Shown: piece after piece, positions 57,478 to 64,000 of the stretch
Layout: each line of letters starts with the position of its first letter
How positions within the stretch are numbered: the first letter of the stretch is position 1
From: Nakamurella panacisegetis
GTDB taxonomy: Bacteria; Actinomycetota; Actinomycetes; Mycobacteriales; Nakamurellaceae
NCBI RefSeq assembly: GCF_900104535.1
Contig: NZ_LT629710.1
Coordinates: 3,879,501 to 3,943,500, forward strand
Direction of reading: 5' to 3'
Length of the DNA stretch: 64,000 nucleotides
Notes under the pieces: generated by a model
The model's database searches: none
The model's input: the letters and a program-made list of their open reading frames with translations, nothing else
Told to the model about the DNA's origin: nothing
Program-made: the position numbers and the translations under genes

Positions 57478-58208
57478 CCGTGAAAATGCCGACCTACCCG
57501 GCGATGTCGATGACGCCTGCGGTAACGGGCTCCGGGATCGCGTGTCACACCTCGCACCGACGGGTCTTGCTGTTCCTGGGGATCGGACTCTTGGTGGCCA
57601 TCGGTGCCGTGGCCGGCATCGCGGCGTTGGTCGCCCCCGCGGTGGCGATCTACCACTGTCCGCCGCAGTGCGGCAGCCCGCCGCAGGGCACCCCGCAGGA
57701 CGGACTGCCGGTGTTCGCCGGAGCGGACAACTCCTTCACCGTGGAGTACTACCCGGAATCGCCGGACTGGCACGCGGGCACAGACGCCTCGGGTGTCACC
57801 GATGAACGACTGACCGGTGCGGGTGGTGCGCTGCGGATGTTCGGGACGGCGGCCGGTGGCCGAACAGCGCAGCAAGTGGTCACCGCGCTGGTGCAGCAGG
57901 CTTACCCGAATGCGACCCAGCGGTACCAGCTGACCAACGCGATGGTCGGCTACCAGCTCGGCTACGGCGAGGTGGACGAGATCATCCCGCAGAGCTCGGA
58001 CGGCAGTTACCAACCGCAGTCCTTGGTGGTGATGGCCTCGGTGAAGGGCGACGTCGCGCTGGTCGGCGAGGCGATCGGGCCGTATCAACCATGGGACCCG
58101 GACACCGGACCGTGGGATGGCCACCCCTCCGGTGTCGCCATGGCAGTCGCCGGCGACCTCGATCAGCTGATCAACAGCTTCAGTTGGGCGGGAGATCCGG
58201 CCCGATGA
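57474..58208 (+). CDS. Single-pass exported protein (gene 5)
   Basis: 244 residues from GTG 57474. One membrane helix at about 30-60 (VLLFLGIGLLVAIGAVAGIA), then a cysteine pair (YHCPPQCG) and a soluble domain at about 75-240: DNSFTVEYYPESPDWHA, RTAQQVVTALVQQAYPN, VAGDLDQLINSFSWAG. Strand-helix order resembles the MOG1/PsbP-like domains of genes 1 and 2. It ends the operon and overlaps the convergent regulator by 29 nt. Confidence 0.75.
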   Translation: MTVKMPTYPAMSMTPAVTGSGIACHTSHRRVLLFLGIGLLVAIGAVAGIAALVAPAVAIYHCPPQCGSPPQGTPQDGLPVFAGADNSFTVEYYPESPDWHAGTDASGVTDERLTGAGGALRMFGTAAGGRTAQQVVTALVQQAYPNATQRYQLTNAMVGYQLGYGEVDEIIPQSSDGSYQPQSLVVMASVKGDVALVGEAIGPYQPWDPDTGPWDGHPSGVAMAVAGDLDQLINSFSWAGDPAR

Positions 58209-61044
58209 GGGCCATCGCGGCGCCCAGTTCGTGGCGGCGGCCAATACCCAGACGCTGGTAAATCTGCCGCAGGTGGTATTCGACAGTCTTCGGGGTGACG
58301 AACAGTGCCTGGGCGATCTCGTTGTTTGTCAGGCCCTGCAACGCCAGGTCGGCGACCCGATGCTCGCTGGGGGTCAGCGTGCGGTGGTTGGCCGGTGCCG
58401 GCGGGCGGGCGCCGGCGGCGGCGAGCTCGTCACGGACCCGGCGACCCAGCAACTCGGCACCCAGTCGTGCGGTGATCGCGTTGGCCAGGGTGAGCGGCCG
58501 CCGCGCCTGCACGCGGTGGCCGGCCCGCCGCAGCGCTGCGCCCAGTTCGGCGAGGGAATATCCGTATTCCAGCTCCGCCGACGTACCGGCGAGCAGCTCG
58601 GCGCTGTCGGCCAGCAACGCCAGACCGGCCGAGCCACCCAGCAGCAGCCCCTGCACCCGCAGGCCCCGTCCACGGGTGATCAAGGCATCCTTGCGTTCGA
58701 CAACCGCGAGGATGTCCGACACCAGCTGCTGTGCCTGCGCAGTGTCGCCGACGGCCAGCGCAGCCATCGCGGCACCCGAGCGCCACGGCAGCACGGTGTG
58801 CTCGACTTTCAACTCCTGCATCAGATGAGCCCCGGCCTGCTGGAAGTGCTCCAGCGCCGCGCTTGGCCGGTGCCTGGCCAACTCCAACCTGGCCCGCGAG
58901 TCCAGCAGCCACGGCAGGTCCAGCATGCTGCGACTGTCTGTCAACTTCTCCGCCGCACGCAGCGCCTGCTCGGCCGCGGCGAGATCGTCACGTTCGATCG
59001 ATACGTTGGCGCGCAGCACTAGTGACGACACCAGGTAGCGGTGCCGGCCGTTGCCGGCCACCTCGATGGCCTGGTCTGCGTCGGCCTCGGCGTCCATGAT
59101 GCGCCCCAAACGCAGGCTCGCGTAACCATGGAAGTAGCTCCCGGCCGCGAACGCATCGATTGATCCGACGACCCGGGCCGCGGCGATGGCCGCGGCGCAG
59201 ACCGACAACGTTGCCGGGCTGTCCTCCGCCAGCTCGTAGGCCCACGCCGTCATCAGCCAACCGGACCCATCCGGTCCCTCGGTCGCCAGCAGCGCACCGC
59301 TGTCCCAGGCCCGATAGGCCAGGTCGATCGTCTGCGGGTTCGGCTGCCAGGACTGCCCGGACCGCATCGCCAACGCGGCCAGTATCAACCGTGACTCCGG
59401 CGAGGAGTTGTCCGGAGGTTCCCGTAGCAGCGGGGTGACACGCGTGATCGACCGCTGCCGCTGCTCGGTGGAGAACGCCGAATAGGTCAGATAGTCGGCG
59501 AGCAGGCCGGCCCGCAGCTGCTCGGTGCCCGGCCCGACGCGTTCCAGTGCCTCCTCGAGCACCTGCGCGGCAACCTGATGTTCCCCGCTGTGCGCATACG
59601 CCCGCGACAGCAACCGGGCCACCTCCAGCCAGCGCATCGGGTCACGCTGTTCCGCCAACGCGGCCCGCAGGTTCTCCACCGACGCCGGCAGGCCCGCCGC
59701 CGTCTGTGCGCAGCCGAGGGCGATCAGCAGCGCGACCCGCCTCGCCGTGTCGCCCCCTGCTTCGATGACTGCCCGGCTCAGGTATCTGGCGGCGCTGTGT
59801 GGGGCGCCCTGCGCCATCGCCCGCTCCGCCGCCAACTCAAACGTGGCGACGGCCCAGTCGAGCATCCCGGCGGGCGAGGCCAACAACTGGGTGGCGACCC
59901 GCTCGGCCGGTGCGCCCGACCGGCGCAACAACACCGCTGCGGCGGCATGGTCGACGGCGCGCCTGGCCGGTGGGATCTCCGCGTAGATCGACTGCCCGAT
60001 CAGCGGATGCAGGAACTCCAACTCAACGCCGGAGGAGATCAACTGCTCATCGGCCAACTCGTCCGCCGCCGTTGCCGCATCGCCGGTGCTCAGCCCGGCC
60101 AGCTGCGCCACCACGGCCAGCGGACTCTGCTCGCCGAGTACGGCCAGCGCGCCGGCCAACGACACGGACCCCGGCCCCAAGCGCAACAACCGGAACAGGG
60201 CCACCCGGGCGAGTGACGCGCCACCCAGATCCCGGATCCGCTCGGCCGTGAAATCCGGAGCGGCGTCATCCAGCGACAGCAACGTCTCTCGCAGGTAGAA
60301 GGGATTTCCATTGGCCACCTCGACACAGGCCGCGCAGGTCACCGGGTCCATCGCGGGCCGGCTCCTGTGCACCAATTCCGTCATTCCCGCGACGGACAAC
60401 GGTGCCAGCGACAGCCGGGTCTGGGCGGGGCTGTAACGCAGCGCAGTCAGCACGGCGGCCTCCGGCGAGCGCCGCGGTCGGGCAGCGGCAACGAGCGCGA
60501 CAGGCAGGTCCTCGATCCGCTCCGCCAGGTACAGCAGAAACTGCAGGCTCGCCTCATCGGCCCACTGCACGTCGTCCACGGTGAGCAGCACCGGACGCTG
60601 CGCGGCGATGTTGAGCACCAACCAGAAAAGACCGTGCAGCACCGCGGCCTGCGGGCGGATCGCTCCATCACCCTCCGTCGGCATTCGGCCCGCGGGAGCC
60701 AACAAGGGCACCGCCAGTTCCGCCGAGCCCGCGAACACCGCTGCACGCCGATCGGCGGACAGCTTGACCAGAAACGGCTCGAACAGCCGCAGGATCAACC
60801 CGAACGGGTAATCCCGGTCGCCCAGGTTAGCTCTGGCCCGGATCACCGTGAGGCCGCGGGCATGCCCGAATGTCGCCGCCTCCTCCAACAGTCGCGACTT
60901 ACCCAGTCCTGCCGCTGCCTCGACGAGCACACTCTCCCCGGCACCGCCGCCGGCTGCATCCAGCACCGCAGCCAGGGCGGCCAGTTCGCTGTCGCGGTCA
61001 ACAGGAGGACCAGAACCCAGCACTTTTCCCTCACCTCCGGCCAT
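58180..61044 (-). CDS. LAL-family AAA/LuxR transcriptional regulator
   Basis: 954 residues from ATG 61044, behind GGGGAGC. An AAA ATPase domain has Walker A in EAAAGLGKSRLL (43-54) and Walker B in VLLTVDDVQWADEASLQFLL. A long helical repeat region (about 350-860, TPR-like) follows, then a C-terminal LuxR HTH (LTPSEHRVADLALQGLTNNE, IAQALFVTPKTVEYHLRQIY). It is convergent with, and overlaps by 29 nt, the sedolisin operon. Motifs related to those upstream of that operon lie before its own start, so it probably controls both. Confidence 0.92.
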   Translation of the reverse strand: MAGGEGKVLGSGPPVDRDSELAALAAVLDAAGGGAGESVLVEAAAGLGKSRLLEEAATFGHARGLTVIRARANLGDRDYPFGLILRLFEPFLVKLSADRRAAVFAGSAELAVPLLAPAGRMPTEGDGAIRPQAAVLHGLFWLVLNIAAQRPVLLTVDDVQWADEASLQFLLYLAERIEDLPVALVAAARPRRSPEAAVLTALRYSPAQTRLSLAPLSVAGMTELVHRSRPAMDPVTCAACVEVANGNPFYLRETLLSLDDAAPDFTAERIRDLGGASLARVALFRLLRLGPGSVSLAGALAVLGEQSPLAVVAQLAGLSTGDAATAADELADEQLISSGVELEFLHPLIGQSIYAEIPPARRAVDHAAAAVLLRRSGAPAERVATQLLASPAGMLDWAVATFELAAERAMAQGAPHSAARYLSRAVIEAGGDTARRVALLIALGCAQTAAGLPASVENLRAALAEQRDPMRWLEVARLLSRAYAHSGEHQVAAQVLEEALERVGPGTEQLRAGLLADYLTYSAFSTEQRQRSITRVTPLLREPPDNSSPESRLILAALAMRSGQSWQPNPQTIDLAYRAWDSGALLATEGPDGSGWLMTAWAYELAEDSPATLSVCAAAIAAARVVGSIDAFAAGSYFHGYASLRLGRIMDAEADADQAIEVAGNGRHRYLVSSLVLRANVSIERDDLAAAEQALRAAEKLTDSRSMLDLPWLLDSRARLELARHRPSAALEHFQQAGAHLMQELKVEHTVLPWRSGAAMAALAVGDTAQAQQLVSDILAVVERKDALITRGRGLRVQGLLLGGSAGLALLADSAELLAGTSAELEYGYSLAELGAALRRAGHRVQARRPLTLANAITARLGAELLGRRVRDELAAAGARPPAPANHRTLTPSEHRVADLALQGLTNNEIAQALFVTPKTVEYHLRQIYQRLGIGRRHELGAAMALIGPDLPPN

Positions 61045-61093
61045 CACAGCTCCCCACAGCGGCCGGCATCCGGCCAGTCGACCGGGGCGCTCC

Positions 61094-61137
61094 GACACCC
61101 CAGCGCTCAACACGATCCTAGGGTGCCCCCTGGGGCG
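61094..61137. promoter_or_regulatory. Candidate LAL-regulator sites upstream of its own gene
   Basis: GACACCCCAG (61094-61103) is the exact reverse complement of CTGGGGTGTC at 50771-50780. ATCCTAGGGTGCCCCCTGGG (61115-61134) matches the motif at 50768-50792 (CCT.GGG units 12 bp apart). They lie 50-93 bp upstream of the regulator start, a normal place for activator or autoregulatory sites. Confidence 0.55.
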
Positions 61138-61169
61138 CGCCGGGCCGTAGACGGGCCACTGTGTCTGGT

Positions 61170-61370
61170 ATGCCCCTGCCGACTTCTCTCGACGTGCTGC
61201 TGCATCTCGAGGCGGCCGACGGCACCATCAAAGGAACGCTCCAGGAAGGCAGCGGTTATCGCTGGCCGTTCTACGGCTGGCTGGAGCTCAGCTCGATCCT
61301 GGACAACCTCCGAGCTGCGCACAGTGGTGCAGTCACCGCACCGGTCGACCCGGCCAGCGACGGCGGGTAG
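61170..61370 (+). CDS. Small hypothetical protein
   Basis: 66 residues: MPLPTSLDVLLHLEAADGTI, KGTLQEGSGYRWPFYGWLEL and SSILDNLRAAHSGA. The WPFYGWLEL segment followed by a helix reads like a real folded protein similar to small actinobacterial proteins, with no known function. It diverges from the LAL regulator gene. Confidence 0.5.
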   Translation: MPLPTSLDVLLHLEAADGTIKGTLQEGSGYRWPFYGWLELSSILDNLRAAHSGAVTAPVDPASDGG

Positions 61371-61577
61371 CTGGTCGGCGGCCAGAAGCGGCCCGCAGTG
61401 CCCGGTTCCGAGTGGTGTGACAGACGGCGAACGTTGCCGTCGGATGGTCGCGCCGCGGGTACTCGGTCGGTCGGGTCCCGCCGGACCACCTTGCGGATAG
61501 GCAGTAGGCGGAGTGATCACCGTGGCCAGAGTTGTTCCGGAGAGTCCCAACCAGTCGAACAACTTCAGGTGAGGTGT

Positions 61578-61883
61578 TCAACGTTGGGCGGAGCGGGCAA
61601 CCCGTCGGTGGATGTCATCGGTGTAGTCGTCGTAGGCGGCGATGACGTCTTCCAGGTCCAGGGTGTCGGGTAGTTCATCGGCGCGTTGGCGGTCCAGCAG
61701 GTACGCCAGGGTTTCCCGCACGATGCGCGGCTCATCACCGGCCGCCATTCCGATGCGTTCAAGCCCGGCCGCGCTGACGCTGATTCGGATGTCGACGGTT
61801 GCCTCTTCATCGGTGACGGAGGCTAGGTACGTCTGCCCGTCGAGCGCTTGGATGTTCGATATCTCGTTCACCATTTTGGGCAT
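61578..61883 (-). CDS. Small hypothetical protein coupled to the upstream regulator
   Basis: 101 residues from ATG 61883: MPKMVNEISNIQALDGQTYL, RISVSAAGLERIGMAAGDEP, TLAYLLDRQRADELPDTLDL. The start overlaps the regulator stop by one base (TGATG). A short beta region is followed by helices. It is compact and acidic, with no recognised family. An alternative start is ATG 61874. Confidence 0.65.
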   Translation of the reverse strand: MPKMVNEISNIQALDGQTYLASVTDEEATVDIRISVSAAGLERIGMAAGDEPRIVRETLAYLLDRQRADELPDTLDLEDVIAAYDDYTDDIHRRVARSAQR

Positions 61884-62659
61884 CACCTTTCTGTGGCGGG
61901 GTGTGCATGTCCGGATGGGGGGAACCGACGGCGGGAAGCAGCAGGGGCCGGCACATCGATCCGTGCTCCAGAACGGCTGCGGCCACCGTCGGTGGCGGTC
62001 ACCCTCAGGTGCGCGATGCACAGGTTCGGCTCGACGAACGGGTCGAGCCGTTCCACGGCGACACCGTCGGTCAATGCTGTCATCGCTCCTTGCATGAGGC
62101 CCAGGTGCAGGGCACAGATGATGTCGCCGTGATCGCCGACCAGGTCCAGGAACGGACAATGTCGCAGACGTATCTGATTGACCGGGGGACTGCTCGTGGT
62201 GTCCGGGTCGAATCCGAGTTCATCGAGCAGGGCTGTCAATCGGGCGACGGCCGCGCTGCTGCTTGTCGTGCTGGCGGGCGCGGATGGGCCGATCAAGTAG
62301 GGCCCCCAGTTTCTGCCCAGTTCCGTCGCGGTTGCGGCGGCCGTGCTTCCGGTTGCGGCGAGGTGGCTGGTCAGCATGGTGGCGAGCAGTTTGTAGTTCG
62401 ACGGTCCGGTTCGGTCCATGTCACGGCGGCCCCGATACAGGATTGGTGGCCGTCCCGGACCGGCGATATCGCCGAGGACTTTCTCTACGCGCCCGGCAGC
62501 AGTCAGGGCGTCGAGGTGAAAACGGATCGTGTTGACATGCACGCCGAGATGCTGGGCGATGACCGGGATGCTCAGCGGGGTGGCCGAGGCCCGGACCATG
62601 TCCAGGATCAGTTGGCGGCGGTCCGGTCGGCGATCCTGGCCTGGCTTCGGCGGCTCCAT
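61883..62659 (-). CDS. HTH regulator with C-terminal cysteine cluster (SufR/ArsR-like)
   Basis: 258 residues. N-terminal winged HTH (LSIPVIAQHLGVHVNTIRFH, LDALTAAGRVEKV) as in ArsR/SufR-type regulators. The C-terminal part has spaced cysteines (RHCPFLDLVGDHGDIICALH, EPNLCIAHLRV) as in proteins of this group that bind an Fe-S cluster or metal. It diverges from the DUF2249-cupin gene across 62 bp. There is no clear Shine-Dalgarno before the ATG, so it may be leaderless. A similar regulator lies at 63363-64000. Confidence 0.8.
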   Translation of the reverse strand: MEPPKPGQDRRPDRRQLILDMVRASATPLSIPVIAQHLGVHVNTIRFHLDALTAAGRVEKVLGDIAGPGRPPILYRGRRDMDRTGPSNYKLLATMLTSHLAATGSTAAATATELGRNWGPYLIGPSAPASTTSSSAAVARLTALLDELGFDPDTTSSPPVNQIRLRHCPFLDLVGDHGDIICALHLGLMQGAMTALTDGVAVERLDPFVEPNLCIAHLRVTATDGGRSRSGARIDVPAPAASRRRFPPSGHAHPATER

Positions 62660-62721
62660 GGTGGTAGTTTACACAAAATGCACATGTAGGAATAGTCAAA
62701 TGACGAGGGAAGGTCAGGGCG

Positions 62722-63333
62722 ATGACCATGGTCGAGTTGGATGTGCGGCAGGTTCCGAAGCCGCAACGGCACGGGCAGATCTTCGAAGAATTCGCGGCGC
62801 TCCCGGTCGCTGAATCGTTCGTACTCATCAACGGCCACGATCCCCGGCATTTGAGGCAGGAGTTCGACCGTGATCATCCTGAGTCCTACGGGTGGGAATA
62901 TCTCGAATCCGGTCCGGTGTGGCGCATCCGAATCACCAAACTCAGCTCCACCGATCTGCCACGAAAGCTGTGCGACGTTCGAGCGGTGGTGACCAACGCG
63001 ACGGCAGCCGATGCTGGCGGGGCCGTGTGGAGGCTGGAGGTCGGTGAGCGGCAACTGGATGCGAACGTCGTCCATCTGCCGCCCGGGGATCAGATCGCCC
63101 AACACATCGGACCTGATCTGGACGTCCTCATCGTGATCGTGGAAGGCGACGGAGAATTGCTGACCGAGACCGGCACCGTGCCTTTGGTTGTCGACGCACT
63201 GGTGTGGCTGCCGCGCCGGTCGCAGCGATCCATCACAGCGGGCGCACTCGGGTTGAGCTACTTCTCGGTGCATCAGCGGCGTCCTGCGCTGAGCATCGGC
63301 AGTGCCCCGAGCCGGCAGCGAACACCGGGGTGA
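62722..63333 (+). CDS. DUF2249 and cupin domain protein
   Basis: 203 residues. DUF2249 (about 3-75: ELDVRQVPKPQRHGQIFEEF, PVAESFVLINGHDPRHLRQE, YGWEYLESGPVWRIRI) is followed by a cupin beta barrel (about 105-185: ANVVHLPPGDQIAQHIGPDL, DVLIVIVEGDGELL). DUF2249 proteins are often found near nitric oxide and nitrite genes, but the activity is not known. Flanked by two Cys-containing HTH regulators. An AGGGAAGG ribosome site precedes the ATG; ATG 62728 is an alternative. Confidence 0.85.
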   Translation: MTMVELDVRQVPKPQRHGQIFEEFAALPVAESFVLINGHDPRHLRQEFDRDHPESYGWEYLESGPVWRIRITKLSSTDLPRKLCDVRAVVTNATAADAGGAVWRLEVGERQLDANVVHLPPGDQIAQHIGPDLDVLIVIVEGDGELLTETGTVPLVVDALVWLPRRSQRSITAGALGLSYFSVHQRRPALSIGSAPSRQRTPG

Positions 63334-63362
63334 GCGGCGACCGCACCGGTTCCGGTCGTTTG

Positions 63363-64000
63363 TCAGGCGGCTGGTCCGGTGTCCAGCACCACGCAGCAGC
63401 GGCCGGCGGCCGGGTCAAGCCTCGCGGTCAGGGTGGCCGCGCTGTGTCGTGCTGTGGCATCGAGCAGCGCCAGGTTCATCCCGCAGACCAGTTTGGTGTG
63501 TTCACGGGCGAGTGCGTCGAACGGGCAATTGACCAGCGTGATGATTCCGGGTCCGCGCCGAGGCTCGTAGCCGTAGTGAGCAAGGGCAGCGCACATCGAC
63601 GTGACCACCTGCGCCTCGGTGGGTGTCGGGCCGGCCTCCGCGCGGACCGTCTGGGCCACGGTGACCCCAAGGTCGGCGGCGGCCCGGTGCAGCGACCCGA
63701 CGACGGCAGTCCCGTCGCGGGTGGAGTCGTCGATCGCCCGCGCCATCAGCTGGCCGGCGAGGTCGTAGCGACGTTCGGGTAGCGACACCGACACCTGGTG
63801 CGCCGACCGCTTGTACAGCTTGGTGGGCCGCCCGGCGCCGGGCCCCGTCCGCCCGGACAGCCGCTTGAACTCGGTGGCCAACAACCCTTGCTCGACCAAC
63901 TTGTCCAGGTGGAACTTCACCGTCGGGCGCGGCACTCCCACCCCGGCGGAGGCCGCATCCCGGCTGACCGGTTCGGGTTGGCCGGCCACATACAGATAGA
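63363..64000 (-). CDS. HTH regulator with cysteine motif, 5' end outside the window (partial)
   Basis: At least 212 residues, open to the window edge. Winged HTH (GVPRPTVKFHLDKLVEQGLL, GAGRPTKLYKRS) and a C-terminal part with ITLVNCPFDALAREHTKLVC and AAGRCCVVLD, the same cysteine arrangement (NCPF...VCGMN) as in the regulator at 61883-62659. It converges on the DUF2249-cupin gene (29-bp gap). It probably binds an Fe-S cluster or metal; which signal is unknown. Confidence 0.8.
   Translation of the reverse strand, partial: YLYVAGQPEPVSRDAASAGVGVPRPTVKFHLDKLVEQGLLATEFKRLSGRTGPGAGRPTKLYKRSAHQVSVSLPERRYDLAGQLMARAIDDSTRDGTAVVGSLHRAAADLGVTVAQTVRAEAGPTPTEAQVVTSMCAALAHYGYEPRRGPGIITLVNCPFDALAREHTKLVCGMNLALLDATARHSAATLTARLDPAAGRCCVVLDTGPAA

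Overview
The window comes from a high-GC actinobacterium (Actinomycetota). Signs of this are two GAF/ANTAR-type regulators, abundant GTG starts, a SigF/SigB-like promoter, DUF3618/holin-X envelope proteins, and ATGA/GTGA stop-start overlaps throughout. I cannot place it at genus level.

Layout. 1-6.8 kb is a general-stress and envelope block: CsbD, a small acidic protein, a PRC-barrel/DUF2382 protein, three translationally coupled envelope proteins, a YihY/BrkB membrane protein and its TetR regulator. 6.8-21.2 kb is an accessory zone with many decayed genes (SRPBCC, alcohol dehydrogenase, PAS-ANTAR, GNAT-like, TetR, PfpI) and IS30 and ISL3 elements. Intact genes there are a HAD phosphatase coupled to an aquaporin, a DUF72 protein and GAF regulators.

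21.3-30.9 kb is a complete selenium module. It holds a formate dehydrogenase catalytic subunit whose UGA codon at 21875-21877 is read as selenocysteine, with a bacterial SECIS hairpin 11 nt downstream, followed by its iron-sulfur and NrfD-type membrane subunits. Next come selD, a tRNA-Sec gene (anticodon UCA), selA and selB. So the enzyme and the core factors of its decoding machinery lie side by side. 31.6-36.2 kb is the thiamine locus: thiE diverging from thiO-thiS-thiG, then a TPP riboswitch and thiC. Both thiE and thiO carry single-base frameshifts. An Nramp-type transporter, a thioredoxin-like protein and a DUF1345 membrane protein follow.

39.7-45.3 kb is a pile-up of insertion sequences: an IS630 fragment, an IS3-family element with its -1 slippery site, and an IS21 element. 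Between them sits a GAF-PAS-GGDEF gene that has lost both ends. 45.3-50.5 kb holds a resolvase relic, a DUF2180 zinc protein, a MarR regulator diverging from a ClcA/CBS chloride transporter across two palindromes, and a YeiH-type transporter.

50.8-61.1 kb is the best candidate for an undescribed system. Five genes are coupled by 4-nt overlaps: a lipoprotein, a 14-helix membrane protein with an extracytoplasmic domain, an S53 sedolisin protease lipoprotein with its full catalytic set, a membrane protein with a zinc ribbon at each end, and a single-pass exported protein. A convergent LAL-family (AAA-LuxR) regulator follows. A shared motif lies upstream of both the operon and the regulator, which suggests one regulon. 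61.1-64.0 kb has two HTH regulators with C-terminal cysteines flanking a DUF2249-cupin gene.
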